A stretch of 20,411 nucleotides of DNA from assembly GCA_041689775.1 (NCBI GenBank), contig JBDNFP010000145.1:1-20411 (forward strand), in the 5' to 3' direction. Made by a program: the position numbers and the translations under genes. This document shows, piece after piece, positions 1 through 7,883 of the stretch. How positions within the stretch are numbered: the first letter of the stretch is position 1; every line of letters begins with the position of its first letter. The notes beneath the pieces were generated by a model, which worked only from the letters and a program-made list of their open reading frames with translations, searched no databases and was not told where the DNA came from. Origin of the DNA: JBDNFP01 sp041689775 (GTDB taxonomy: Bacteria; Bacteroidota; Bacteroidia; Cytophagales; Spirosomataceae).

Positions 1-176
1 ACTTAATCTCAAGTCAGCATTTTATTCGTTTCTCTCCCTTGATGGTTTTCTGTTTTACGAGTAGCTTTTTAAGCTCCAAAGATGATTCTCTAATCTCCAA
101 TTCTGCTTTCTTTCCCATGACTAAATATATAAAATATATACGGCATTATAAAACTAAATTGGTATTACACTACCAA
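1..176 (-). mobile_element. IS630-like insertion element, 5' end only (truncated by window edge)
   Basis: The minus strand carries a short transposase-like N-terminus at 14-118. Between it and 177 lies an AT-rich stretch ending in the inverted repeat ATTGGTA-TTACAC-TACCAAT (158-177). A TA dinucleotide sits at 177-178. IS630/Tc1-type elements insert at TA, so the outer end of the element is inferred to be base 176. Directly outside it a recognisable RapZ-like coding frame resumes, which supports a boundary here. The rest of the element lies outside the window, so the other terminal repeat and the TA duplication cannot be checked. Confidence 0.5.
14..118 (-). pseudogene. IS630-family transposase N-terminal fragment
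   Basis: An ATG at 118 (minus strand) opens a 34-codon frame ending in TGA at 14-16. The peptide contains LELKKLLVKQKTIKGEKRIK, which resembles the first helices of the winged helix-turn-helix DNA-binding domain found at the N-terminus of IS630-family transposases. In that family the chain continues well beyond this point, so the early stop suggests a frameshifted or decayed copy. A programmed frameshift is possible in this family, but a stop after only 34 codons is unusually early. The identification rests on pattern memory of the family over a short stretch and is tentative. Confidence 0.45.
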
Positions 177-177
177 T

Positions 178-336
178 AAGTTTACAGCAAGAGGATTTGG
201 AAATTTAACGATCAATTTTGGCTGTACTGGCGGAAGATACCGCTCTGTATATGGCCGTGAGAAAATTTCTGAAAGAATACGTAGTAAATACAGCGATTTG
301 GTATCGGTTCATAAGGATCATACAAACCTAACCTGA
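178..336 (+). pseudogene. 3' remnant of a RapZ C-terminal-domain gene, interrupted by the IS end
   Basis: The plus-strand frame from 178 to the TGA at 334-336 has no start codon. It encodes a tail containing GNLTINFGCTGGRYRSVYG followed by a Lys/Arg-rich helix and a SVHKDH ending. The GCTGG-x-x-RSVY signature is the hallmark of the RapZ C-terminal domain, an RNase adaptor and nucleotide-sugar sensor in Proteobacteria. In Bacteroidota this domain is often fused to a phosphotransferase-like domain. The usual GQHRSV is GRYRSV here. Upstream of about 177 the frame runs into the IS end and soon into a stop (130-132), so only the last 50 or so codons survive in this window. The missing 5' part may lie beyond the element. 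I judge this to be an IS-inactivated or truncated gene. Confidence 0.65.
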
Positions 337-354
337 GCGAATAGTCCGATCATA

Positions 355-407
355 CCCGCTAGTTTACAAAAACTGGCGGGTGAACACATCGTAAGTCCTC
401 GACTTAC
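355..407. repeat. Two adjacent hairpins upstream of gatB
   Basis: The first is CCCGCTAGTTT (355-365) with AAACTGGCGGG (370-380): an 11-base stem with one G-T position and an ACAA loop. The second is GTAAGTC (391-397) with GACTTAC (401-407), perfect with a 3-base loop. Neither is followed by a run of T on either strand, so they are not textbook terminators. The first may still mark the end of the former rapZ-like transcript. Apart from these hairpins and the candidate promoter, I see nothing else in 337-583. Confidence 0.45.
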
Positions 408-554
408 AAATCCACCCAAGTACCTCCCGCCAACCCGCTCGTGGTTTGCCTATTACCCTGATCAAACGAGTACCCAACCATTGACACAAAGTTCACTGCG
501 TTAGTACTCCCAGCACCAATTGCCCAAACCCTTCCCTTTTTTGCCCTATCTGCC

Positions 555-562
555 TATCTTTG
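555..562 (+). promoter_or_regulatory. Candidate -7 box for gatB
   Basis: TATCTTTG matches the Bacteroidota -7 consensus TAnnTTTG. There is no convincing TTTG at the -33 position. Transcription would be expected to begin around 567-570, about 15 bases before the ATG at 584. That disfavours the in-frame TTG at 569 as the start of gatB. Confidence 0.4.
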
Positions 563-583
563 TAGATATTGACCATTGCACCC

Positions 584-2080
584 ATGATTTCTACAAAAAT
601 ATCTCCGGCGGAAGTATCCGACGAGCTTTTGGCTACATACGAAACCGTCATTGGCCTGGAAGTACACTGCCAACTATTAACCGAGTCTAAACTTTTTGCT
701 TCGGATACCAATTTATTCGGCGGCGAGCCCAATACCCACATTAGCCCGCTGACGCTGGCGATGCCGGGTACCCTGCCCAAGCTGAACAAGAAGGCCGTGG
801 AGTATGCCGTACGCCTGGGCTTGGCCTGTGGTTGCTCCATCAGTGAGCGTACCATCTTTGACCGGAAGAATTACTTTTACCCCGATCTGCCCAAAGGCTA
901 CCAGATTTCGCAGGATAAAGCACCCATTTGTGTGGGGGGGAGCGTGCCGATTACGATCAAAGGGAAAGGCAATGAGTTGGTAGAGCGAGTGATCCGTTTT
1001 CACCATATCCACTTGGAAGAAGACGCCGGAAAATCGGTGCACGATGGCAATGCTATCAGTACGCAGCTAGACTACAACCGGGCGGGTACGCCCTTGGTGG
1101 AGATGGTGTCGGAGCCTGACCTGCGCTCGGCCGAAGAAACGGGTGCCTTCGTATCGGAAGTACGCCGTATTGTGCGCTACATCAATATCAGCGACGGCAA
1201 CATGGAAGAAGGGTCGCTGCGCTGCGACGTAAACGTGTCGGTCAGACTACTGGGCGAAGAAACGTTGGGTACAAAAGTGGAGGTCAAGAATATGAACTCG
1301 ATCCGTAACATCATGCGGGCCGTGGAATTTGAGCGTCGCCGTCAGGTAGCAGCCTTGGAAAACGGGGATTCCCTCTTTCAGGAAACGCGGATGTTTGATG
1401 CCGAAACCGGCGAAACCTACGGTATGCGGGTAAAGGAAACCATGAACGACTACCGCTATTTTCCCGACCCGGATCTGTGCCCGGTGGTACTCACCGAAGA
1501 GCGGGTACAGGAAATCAGAGCGCAGATGCCCCCCTTACCCCGCGAACTGCGCGAGAAGTTTACGAGTCACTACGGCATACCGAGCTATGACGCGGTAGTA
1601 CTGACCGATACCCGTGAAATAGCCCACTACTTCGAGGCTGTTTGCCGCAGTAGTAAGTACTACAAAACCGCATCCAACTGGCTGATGGGGCCGGTAAAGT
1701 CCTATTTGAATGAAAATGGTACGGATATTGCATCCTTCCCTATATCGCCCGAAGTACTAGCCGAACTCATTGAACTAGTGGAAACGGAGGTGATTAGTCA
1801 CTCCACGGCTACGCAGAAGGCTTTCCCGGCGCTGCTCAAAGAACCCAACCGCTTACCCCTTGCGCTGGCTGAGGCGAATAACTGGTTGCAGAATCGCAAT
1901 ACAAATGAGCTGGAAACGTTGGTAGAAGAAGTACTAAACGCTATGCCGGATAAAGTGGCTGGTTATAAAAAGGGTAAAAAAGGCTTAATGGGTCTTTTTG
2001 TAGGGGAGGTCATGAAGAAGTCGCGCGGTACGGCAGACCCAAAACTGATCAATCAATTGTTGGCGTCGAAGCTGCAATAG
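584..2080 (+). CDS. gatB: Aspartyl/glutamyl-tRNA(Asn/Gln) amidotransferase subunit B
   Basis: GatB is the tRNA-binding kinase subunit of the GatCAB complex. In the cytoplasm that complex converts misacylated Glu-tRNA(Gln) or Asp-tRNA(Asn) to the correct amide form, using ammonia from GatA. The start ATG at 584 gives 498 residues, a normal length. Family signatures are visible: VIGLEVHCQL near residues 22-31, FDRKNYFYPDLPKGYQISQ near 92-110, and an EEGSLRCDVNVSVR segment. The C-terminal third (about 350-498) is the helical GatB/YqeY tRNA-binding domain and ends with the usual G-KKGL-G-F-GEVMK-S-G-ADP pattern. An in-frame TTG at 569 would add five residues, but it lies at the predicted transcription start, so the ATG is preferred. 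gatA and gatC are not in the window, which is common in this phylum. Confidence 0.96.
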   Translation: MISTKISPAEVSDELLATYETVIGLEVHCQLLTESKLFASDTNLFGGEPNTHISPLTLAMPGTLPKLNKKAVEYAVRLGLACGCSISERTIFDRKNYFYPDLPKGYQISQDKAPICVGGSVPITIKGKGNELVERVIRFHHIHLEEDAGKSVHDGNAISTQLDYNRAGTPLVEMVSEPDLRSAEETGAFVSEVRRIVRYINISDGNMEEGSLRCDVNVSVRLLGEETLGTKVEVKNMNSIRNIMRAVEFERRRQVAALENGDSLFQETRMFDAETGETYGMRVKETMNDYRYFPDPDLCPVVLTEERVQEIRAQMPPLPRELREKFTSHYGIPSYDAVVLTDTREIAHYFEAVCRSSKYYKTASNWLMGPVKSYLNENGTDIASFPISPEVLAELIELVETEVISHSTATQKAFPALLKEPNRLPLALAEANNWLQNRNTNELETLVEEVLNAMPDKVAGYKKGKKGLMGLFVGEVMKKSRGTADPKLINQLLASKLQ

Positions 2081-2102
2081 AATTTAGGTTAGTGTAAAAA
2101 AA

Positions 2103-2121
2103 TGACTAGTTGAACTAGTCA
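2103..2121. repeat. Perfect palindrome TGACTAGTTGAACTAGTCA in the gatB-TlpA gap
   Basis: A 9-base inverted repeat surrounds one central base. It can also fold as a 7-bp stem with a TTGAA loop. On the minus strand the stem is followed by TTTTTTT, which would make it a terminator for antisense transcription, but no minus-strand gene lies to the right. On the plus strand the stem is preceded and followed by A-rich sequence, so it is not a terminator for gatB. A dimeric operator for the downstream gene is an alternative. Confidence 0.4.
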
Positions 2122-2152
2122 AAAAGAAAGAACAACTAAGACAACAAGATAC

Positions 2153-3298
2153 ATGAAAAAATTAGGGTTGGTAGTAAGCTTACTAATGGTATGGAGCCTG
2201 TCGGCCTGGTCGCAGCCTACCATTGCCGGGGGAGAGTTTACGGTTACGGGTAAAGTTAAAAACGGACAAGCGGGAGAGAAAATCTATCTGCAATTTTCGA
2301 CCAATCCGTCTACTACCCTGGACTCCACGGTGCTGGCGGCGGATGGCACCTTTACCATCAAAGGTATTGAGCGGGACGGCGGTAATTTTTACATGCTGAG
2401 TATAGCCGAGCGTCAAAAAATCATTCTGCTCATTGAAGGAGGAGAAAAGCTAACCGTGGTGGCCGATGGCTACGAGCAAAACGACAAGGGCGTGCTGGGC
2501 AAGTACCAGGTAGCCGGCTCAAAAAATATGGAGTACTATACCAAGCTGATGGAAATGAATCAGGCGATGGTAGATAAGGTAAACAAGTGGAACGACGAGT
2601 ACGCCAAAGCCAACGAAAAAAAAGACACAAAAAAGATTCAGGAAATTCAGAATAACTTTCAGGTGGCAGAGATTGAGCACGTAAGCAAGATTAAAGCGAT
2701 GCTACCCGAAATGGGGAGCTCACTGGTAGCTATTTTTGCGGCAAATAACTTGCTAAACCCACAGCGTGACTTTGCGGAAATGGAAGCCGTAGCGAAGCGT
2801 TTTGAAAAAGAAAACCCTAGCCCTAAAATTGTACAGGCCTACCTCGGCTACATCAAGCGGACTCGTGGCGTAGCGGTGGGTGACGAAGCTCCTGACTTTA
2901 CTTTGAATAGTCCGGAAGGGCAGCCCATTCAACTGTCGGGCCTGCGGGGTAAGTACGTACTCATCGACTTCTGGGCTTCCTGGTGCGGCCCTTGCCGCAT
3001 GGAAAACCCCAACGTGGTGAAGATGTACAATAAATACAAAGACAAAGGCTTTGCGATTTATGGGGTGTCGCTGGATAAAGACATGAATGCTTGGACCGCT
3101 GCCATTAAAAAAGATGGCCTTTCTTGGACCCACGGTTCCGACCTAAAATACTGGAATTCGGCCGCGGCTCAACTCTACGGAGTAAGCGCGATTCCGGCCA
3201 CCTACCTGTTGGATAAAGACGGAAAGGTAATTGCCAAAAACCTTCGTGGTCCTTCGCTGGAAGCAAAACTGAGTGAACTCTTGGGAGAAGCCAAATAA
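2153..3298 (+). CDS. Secreted DUF4369/TlpA-type thiol-disulfide oxidoreductase
   Basis: The 381-residue protein starts with a signal peptide (MKKLGLVVSLLMVWSLSAWSQ, cleavage near residue 21). It continues with a beta-rich DUF4369-like region (about 26-130) and a charged helical linker (about 130-215). It ends in a TlpA/AhpC-TSA thioredoxin fold (about 240-380). The redox motif is WCGPC with Cys278 and Cys281, and the cis-proline loop is AIPATYLLDKDG. This architecture is common in Bacteroidota, where such proteins act in the periplasm, presumably as disulfide reductases or maturation factors. The true substrate is not known from sequence. The gene stands alone between gatB and proC and has its own terminator. 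The linker is unusually rich in Lys, Glu and Asn. Confidence 0.9.
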   Translation: MKKLGLVVSLLMVWSLSAWSQPTIAGGEFTVTGKVKNGQAGEKIYLQFSTNPSTTLDSTVLAADGTFTIKGIERDGGNFYMLSIAERQKIILLIEGGEKLTVVADGYEQNDKGVLGKYQVAGSKNMEYYTKLMEMNQAMVDKVNKWNDEYAKANEKKDTKKIQEIQNNFQVAEIEHVSKIKAMLPEMGSSLVAIFAANNLLNPQRDFAEMEAVAKRFEKENPSPKIVQAYLGYIKRTRGVAVGDEAPDFTLNSPEGQPIQLSGLRGKYVLIDFWASWCGPCRMENPNVVKMYNKYKDKGFAIYGVSLDKDMNAWTAAIKKDGLSWTHGSDLKYWNSAAAQLYGVSAIPATYLLDKDGKVIAKNLRGPSLEAKLSELLGEAK

Positions 3299-3344
3299 AC
3301 GTATAGTACTACTAGCTACTCCCTTGTTGAGTAGTAAAGATATC

Positions 3345-3373
3345 GAAAGCCCGGCCTCAGGTCGGGCTTTCTT
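3345..3373 (+). terminator. Intrinsic terminator after the TlpA-type gene
   Basis: GAAAGCCCG (3345-3353) pairs with CGGGCTTTC (3363-3371). The stem can extend through GCC/GGT to a 3-base loop, and CTTCGT follows. It lies 47 bases after the stop codon. A weaker hairpin, CTACTC/GAGTAG (3316-3334), precedes it. Confidence 0.75.
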
Positions 3374-3467
3374 CGTATCTTGCGACCATATATAACAAGC
3401 CTGTCAGCCGGATTTATCCATCGCAAATCGTGCTAACAGCTCATCTCCTACTTGCTAACTACCTACT

Positions 3468-4271
3468 ATGAAAATTGCGATTATCGGTTGCGGAAATATG
3501 GGCATGGCATTTGCCCGGGCCTTTTTGAAATTTAACCTTGTCAAAAAAGAAGACTTCCTGCTCGTGGAGAAAAGCCCCGAACGGATGGAAAGTTTACAAG
3601 GTTTTCAGCCGGGAGTACTCACGGGCCTAATCGGGCCGCAGATCGCCAATTATGACCTCGTCATCCTTTCCGTAAAACCACAGGACTACGCCCTCGTGCA
3701 AGGTGCGTTAAGTACTGTTTTAAAAACGGGACAAGTAGTTTTGTCGATTATGGCGGGTATTACCATTACTGCCATTCAATCAGGACTGAATCATCAGGCG
3801 GTCGTACGGGCTATGCCTAATACGCCCGCGATGCTGGGCATGGGCATTACTGCCTATGCTGCCTCGCCAGAAGTAGAAAGAGGGCAGTTGAGAAAAATCG
3901 AAAACCTGATCAACGCCACGGGCCGTTCGGTATTCCTGGAAGATGAGAGTCAGCTGGACGCCGTGACGGCGCTGAGTGGAAGCGGTCCGGCGTACTTTTT
4001 CTATGTTGTAAAGGCTATGATTGAAGCTGGGAAGCAGATGGGCTTCGACGAGTCGGTTGCTTCTCTACTGGTGAAGCAAACTATGCTGGGCTCCTACCAC
4101 CTCATTAATAACGCCGACCGCTCGCTCGATGAGCTGATCAAGGCGGTGGCGTCCAAAGGAGGTACCACCGAAGCCGCCCTCAAACGATTTGAAGAAGGCG
4201 ACATGGCCGACTCGCTAATGCAAGGCATTCATGCCGCCCAAAAACGTGCAACGGAACTTTCTAACGGTTAA
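3468..4271 (+). CDS. proC: Pyrroline-5-carboxylate reductase
   Basis: ProC carries out the last step of proline synthesis: NAD(P)H-dependent reduction of 1-pyrroline-5-carboxylate in the cytoplasm. The 267-residue protein has the Rossmann nucleotide-binding loop GCGNMG at residues 7-12 and the SVKP segment at 68-71. The MPNTPAMLGMGIT substrate-site motif lies at 116-128. The dimerisation-domain signature DAVTALSGSGPAYFF begins near 164, and the KGGTTEAAL motif lies at 230-238. Length and motif order are standard. The gene is transcribed from its own region after the preceding terminator. Its TAA stop overlaps the stop of the convergent purB, so no independent terminator fits between them. Confidence 0.97.
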   Translation: MKIAIIGCGNMGMAFARAFLKFNLVKKEDFLLVEKSPERMESLQGFQPGVLTGLIGPQIANYDLVILSVKPQDYALVQGALSTVLKTGQVVLSIMAGITITAIQSGLNHQAVVRAMPNTPAMLGMGITAYAASPEVERGQLRKIENLINATGRSVFLEDESQLDAVTALSGSGPAYFFYVVKAMIEAGKQMGFDESVASLLVKQTMLGSYHLINNADRSLDELIKAVASKGGTTEAALKRFEEGDMADSLMQGIHAAQKRATELSNG

Positions 4272-5635
4272 TGCCGGTCGTGGTGGGTGTCTTCCACAAC
4301 ACCCAGGTAGTTAAATGGTGTAATCTGACGTAGTTCTTGACGAATTACTTCGGATACGTCCAGCGTTTCGACAAACCGCGAAATAGTTTCGTGGGTAACC
4401 TGCGTATTGGTCCGGGTAAGCTCTTTCAGGGCTTCGTAGGGCTTTGGGTATCCCTCGCGGCGCAGAATCGTCTGAATGGCCTCGGATACAACCACCCAGT
4501 TCTCTTCCAGTTCTTTACGGATTATCTGCTCATTCAATTCGAGCTTACCGAGTCCCTTCAGCAATGAGTGCAGGGCAATGACCTGATGCGCAATGGGTAC
4601 GCCAATGTTCCGGAGTACGGTGGAGTCAGTCAGGTCACGCTGCAAACGTGAGATGGGGAGCTTGGATGAAAAGTGATCGAACAGCGCGTTGGCAATGCCC
4701 AGGTTTCCTTCCGAGTTTTCGAAATCGATGGGGTTTACCTTATGCGGCATGGCCGATGATCCAATTTCACCCGCTTTGATCTTCTGCTTGAAGTAGTGCA
4801 TGGAAATATAGGTCCATAGATCACGGTTGAGGTCAAGCAGAATAGTATTTAATCGTTTCAGACCATCGAAGGTAGCCGCTAGGTTATCGTAGTGCTCAAC
4901 CTGCGTAGTGTGCCGGCTGCGTTTTAGACCGAGACTATCCACAAAATGGTGGGCAAACTCCATCCAGTTTATCGTAGGATAGGCCACGTGGTGGGCGTTA
5001 AAATTACCCGTAGCTCCGCCAAACTTTGCGGAGTAGGGAACCTGATCCAGTAGTTCAAACTGGCGTTCGAGGCGCTCTACAAACACCAGAAACTCTTTAC
5101 CAACTCGGGTAGGTGAGGCAGGTTGTCCGTGCGTGAAGGCTAGCATCGGTACATTGCGCCATTCAATCGACATGCGCTTCAACACAAATAACACCTGACG
5201 GAACAAGGGCTTTACCTGCCGTTCGAGGGCATCTTTGAGCGACAGCGGAATAGCCGTATTGTTGATATCCTGGGAGGTCAGACCAAAGTGGATGAATTCG
5301 AGGTACTTCTCTAACCCCAACGACGCAAATTTTTCTTTTAGGAAATACTCCACGGCCTTTACGTCGTGGTTAGTCTCCTTTTCGATCTCCTTGATTTGAA
5401 GAGCGTCGGTTTCACTAAAATTTTTATAAATATCGCGAAGCTGCGGGTAAAATGTATCGTCAATGTCGTTTAGCTGTGGGAGGGGTAGTTCACATAACGC
5501 GATGAAGTACTCCACCTCCACCAAAACCCGGTAATAGATCAGTGCGTATTCCGAAAAGTAAGCGGATAGTTCGGTAACTTGTTTATGATAACGGCCGTCA
5601 ACGGGAGAAATCGCCGTAAGTTGATTCAAGCTCAT
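4268..5635 (-). CDS. purB: Adenylosuccinate lyase
   Basis: PurB acts twice in purine synthesis, splitting fumarate from SAICAR and from adenylosuccinate. The 455-residue chain is of the E. coli-like PurB subtype, beginning with LTAISPVDGRY. The family motif TSQDINN is at 120-126, the general acid/base histidine is in THGQPAS (His169), and the flexible catalytic loop GSSAMPHKVNPIDFENSEGN is at 292-311 (catalytic serine 293/294). All key residues are present. The gene is monocistronic and convergent with proC, sharing the tetranucleotide TTAA (4268-4271) in which both stop codons lie. Confidence 0.97.
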   Translation of the reverse strand: MSLNQLTAISPVDGRYHKQVTELSAYFSEYALIYYRVLVEVEYFIALCELPLPQLNDIDDTFYPQLRDIYKNFSETDALQIKEIEKETNHDVKAVEYFLKEKFASLGLEKYLEFIHFGLTSQDINNTAIPLSLKDALERQVKPLFRQVLFVLKRMSIEWRNVPMLAFTHGQPASPTRVGKEFLVFVERLERQFELLDQVPYSAKFGGATGNFNAHHVAYPTINWMEFAHHFVDSLGLKRSRHTTQVEHYDNLAATFDGLKRLNTILLDLNRDLWTYISMHYFKQKIKAGEIGSSAMPHKVNPIDFENSEGNLGIANALFDHFSSKLPISRLQRDLTDSTVLRNIGVPIAHQVIALHSLLKGLGKLELNEQIIRKELEENWVVVSEAIQTILRREGYPKPYEALKELTRTNTQVTHETISRFVETLDVSEVIRQELRQITPFNYLGVVEDTHHDRH

Positions 5636-5664
5636 GGTTATGATGGAATTTAATTTTAGAGGCG

Positions 5665-5672
5665 CAAAGTTA
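5665..5672 (-). promoter_or_regulatory. Candidate -7 box for purB
   Basis: Read on the minus strand this is TAACTTTG, a perfect match to TAnnTTTG, 30 bases before the purB ATG. No clear TTTG is present at the -33 position, so the call rests on the -7 box and its placement. Confidence 0.4.
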
Positions 5673-5804
5673 AGATAATAAACCCTTTACGCCCTCGGAA
5701 AGCTGAGTAAAATGTTATTTTGTCATTAATTGCGGATATTCTAATACAATTCCCTTATTTGGCAAATGATTTATCAACCATAAACCTTTTCTCCATATTT
5801 AGTT

Positions 5805-6524
5805 ATGCTAACTTCCCCTTTTCTTGGTGAACTTATGGGTACGATGATCCTTCTCCTGCTCGGAGATGGCGTCGTGGCCAACGTCGTCCTAAAACAAACC
5901 AAAGCTCATGCCAGTGGCTGGATGGTAATTACTACCGCCTGGGGCCTGGCGGTTATCATGGGCATTTTTGTCGCCCAGGCGTTCGGAAGTCCCGACGCAC
6001 ACATCAATCCAGCGGTTACGCTGGCTTTTGCCATTATTTCCGGCGACTACTCTAATGTGGCAAGCTTTGTTACAGCTCAGACAATTGGGGCATTCCTTGG
6101 TGCGGTTTTGGTTTGGTTGCATCACTTACCCCATTGGAAGGTTACCGAAGATCCGGCGGATAAGTTAGGCTGTTTTGCCACCGCTCCAGCGATACGCGAT
6201 ACTACCTCTAACCTGATTGGCGAAGCAATAGGCACAATTGTACTAATTATTGGCTTGGTAGCGATGAGTAAAACGGAGAATATGCCCGCCGGAGTAGGGC
6301 CTTACCTAGTAGGTATGCTGGTGTGGGGCATCGGTTTATCACTCGGAGGTACGACAGGATACGCCATCAATCCGGCCCGGGATCTGGGCCCCAGAATAGC
6401 GCACGCCGTGTTACCTATTCCCGGGAAAGGATCATCCGACTGGGGCTACGCCTGGATTCCCGTCGTGGGTCCTTTTTTGGGGGGAGCTATCGCCGCGCTC
6501 TTCTTAGGCCTATTCGCCTTGTAA
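5805..6524 (+). CDS. MIP-family channel (aquaporin / glycerol facilitator)
   Basis: The 239-residue inner-membrane protein has six hydrophobic spans and the two half-helix signatures of the major intrinsic protein family. These are INPAVTLAF (Asn68-Pro-Ala) and INPARDLGPR (Asn189-Pro-Ala-Arg-Asp193). The aspartate after the second NPAR is typical of aquaglyceroporins such as GlpF rather than strict water channels, so passage of glycerol or other small neutral solutes is likely but not proven. Length is at the short end of the family. The neighbours do not include glycerol kinase or glycerol-3-phosphate dehydrogenase, so context does not identify the solute. The gene is monocistronic and converges on the M16 gene. 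Confidence 0.92.
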   Translation: MLTSPFLGELMGTMILLLLGDGVVANVVLKQTKAHASGWMVITTAWGLAVIMGIFVAQAFGSPDAHINPAVTLAFAIISGDYSNVASFVTAQTIGAFLGAVLVWLHHLPHWKVTEDPADKLGCFATAPAIRDTTSNLIGEAIGTIVLIIGLVAMSKTENMPAGVGPYLVGMLVWGIGLSLGGTTGYAINPARDLGPRIAHAVLPIPGKGSSDWGYAWIPVVGPFLGGAIAALFLGLFAL

Positions 6525-6550
6525 ATTTGTAGTTATTACTAGTAATCTTC

Positions 6551-6576
6551 GGGTAGGTAGCGCGTGCTACCTGCCC
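6551..6576. terminator. Hairpin between the convergent MIP and M16 genes
   Basis: GGGTAGGTAGC (6551-6561) pairs with GCTACCTGCCC (6566-6576) around a GCGT loop, an 11-bp stem with one G-T position. It sits between two stop codons (6524 and 6585) and probably ends transcription from both sides. Neither side has a strong T run, so the strength is uncertain. Confidence 0.5.
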
Positions 6577-6584
6577 AAAGTGCT

Positions 6585-7868
6585 TTATTTGCCCCCCACT
6601 ACTACCTCGGTCATGGTATCGAGTGCTAGGTGAGTTTGGGCCATTTCCATAATATCATCCGCCGTAGCAGCGTGAATCTGATCAATGTAGCGGTCAAAGA
6701 AATCGGCGGGCAGACCTTCCATAATCAGGATCTTCTGCCGGTCGGCGATGTCAAACGCGGTATTGAGGGATCCGGCAAATTCGCCCGCCATAAAATTCTT
6801 CACGTTTTGCAGCTCGGTGGCGTCGATGGGGGTAGTTTGCAGGATACCAATCTCTTTCCTGATTTCATCGAGGGTTTGCTGGGTAAACTCCTTCTTTACG
6901 TCAGTACCGATTAGAAAGTAGCCTTCGTGCCGCAAAGAAGGCATGTTGGAAGAAATGCCGTAGGTAAGACCCTTCTCTTCACGTATATTTTTCATTAGCC
7001 TCGACCCAAAGTACCCTCCCAGAATTTCGTTGGTGACCAACATCTTAAAGTAGTCGGGATGGGTGCGGGTAAAGAGTAGTTTTCCAAGTCGAATGGAGGA
7101 TTGCAGACTATCGGGCCGTTCGATGAGGGAGGTAGTTTCCGTCACGTCGGGAGTCGTAAAAACACCAGTAGTTAATCCGTTAGATTGTAAGGATTGCTTT
7201 TGCCCGAGGTACTCATTAACGGCCTTGATTTCATCCGTTCCCACTTTTCCGGATAGAATGATCCGAAATTTTGCTTGCTGAATATGGCTTTTGTAATGTT
7301 GCAAAGCCGCCGCTTTGGGCAGAGAAGCGATACTAGCCTCGCTGCGGCTACGTCCGTAGGGGTGCTGGTCGCCAAAAAGCTGCTCGCGGAAGTGCATGGT
7401 GGCCCGATAGGCAGTTTTCTCCCAGTTTACCCGGTGGTTCTGCAGGGTGATATTGCGAAGGTCTTCCCACTCTTTATCGGGGAATGTAGCTTCGGCAATT
7501 AGCTCTTGCACCAGCGGAAGAACGGTAGGTAAGTGGCGTGATAAACAGTAAATAACGATTCCAAGATGATCAAATGAATGGCTCATGTCCGTGAAAGCAC
7601 CAATCCGGTCAAAAGCCTCACTGATGTCGGCCGATGCACGTTGGGACGTGCCTTCGGATAGCATCTTGATCGTAAAAAGCGAGGTGCCGGGCGTTGTCTC
7701 ATACCACGTACCGGCGTCGAAGATACATTCTAGCCTTACGACCGGTTGCTCCCCGATATTGATAACGTGTAGAGGGAGCCCGTTATCGAGCGTGATGCTT
7801 TCGGCCTGCGGCAAATGAATACGGTTGATTACCCGAAAAGGAGGAGCGAGGGTTCTGTCTAATTGCAT
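6585..7868 (-). CDS. M16-family (insulinase-like) protein lacking the HxxEH zinc motif
   Basis: The protein has the two-domain M16B layout, about 427 residues from the ATG at 7868. The N-terminal domain starts with a TLDNGLPLHVI strand and has the GTWYETTPGTS segment. The C-terminal domain has FGSRLMKNIREEKGLTYGIS with the conserved Arg and Tyr. Where active members read G-x-x-H-F-x-E-H-M-x-x-x-G-T, this protein reads GTSLFTIKMLSEGT. The two His and the Glu are therefore Leu64, Ile67 and Lys68, and zinc binding should be lost. Inactive M16 chains usually pair with an active one, but none is adjacent. An upstream in-frame ATG (7898) lies inside the porV terminator stem, so the start at 7868 is preferred. 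No signal peptide is seen. Confidence 0.88.
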   Translation of the reverse strand: MQLDRTLAPPFRVINRIHLPQAESITLDNGLPLHVINIGEQPVVRLECIFDAGTWYETTPGTSLFTIKMLSEGTSQRASADISEAFDRIGAFTDMSHSFDHLGIVIYCLSRHLPTVLPLVQELIAEATFPDKEWEDLRNITLQNHRVNWEKTAYRATMHFREQLFGDQHPYGRSRSEASIASLPKAAALQHYKSHIQQAKFRIILSGKVGTDEIKAVNEYLGQKQSLQSNGLTTGVFTTPDVTETTSLIERPDSLQSSIRLGKLLFTRTHPDYFKMLVTNEILGGYFGSRLMKNIREEKGLTYGISSNMPSLRHEGYFLIGTDVKKEFTQQTLDEIRKEIGILQTTPIDATELQNVKNFMAGEFAGSLNTAFDIADRQKILIMEGLPADFFDRYIDQIHAATADDIMEMAQTHLALDTMTEVVVGGK

Positions 7869-7883
7869 AGCAAAGTAGGGTGT

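Noticed and set aside
569..583. TTG start for gatB giving five more residues
   Set aside because: The codon coincides with the predicted transcription start after the TATCTTTG box, and a normal ATG follows at 584.
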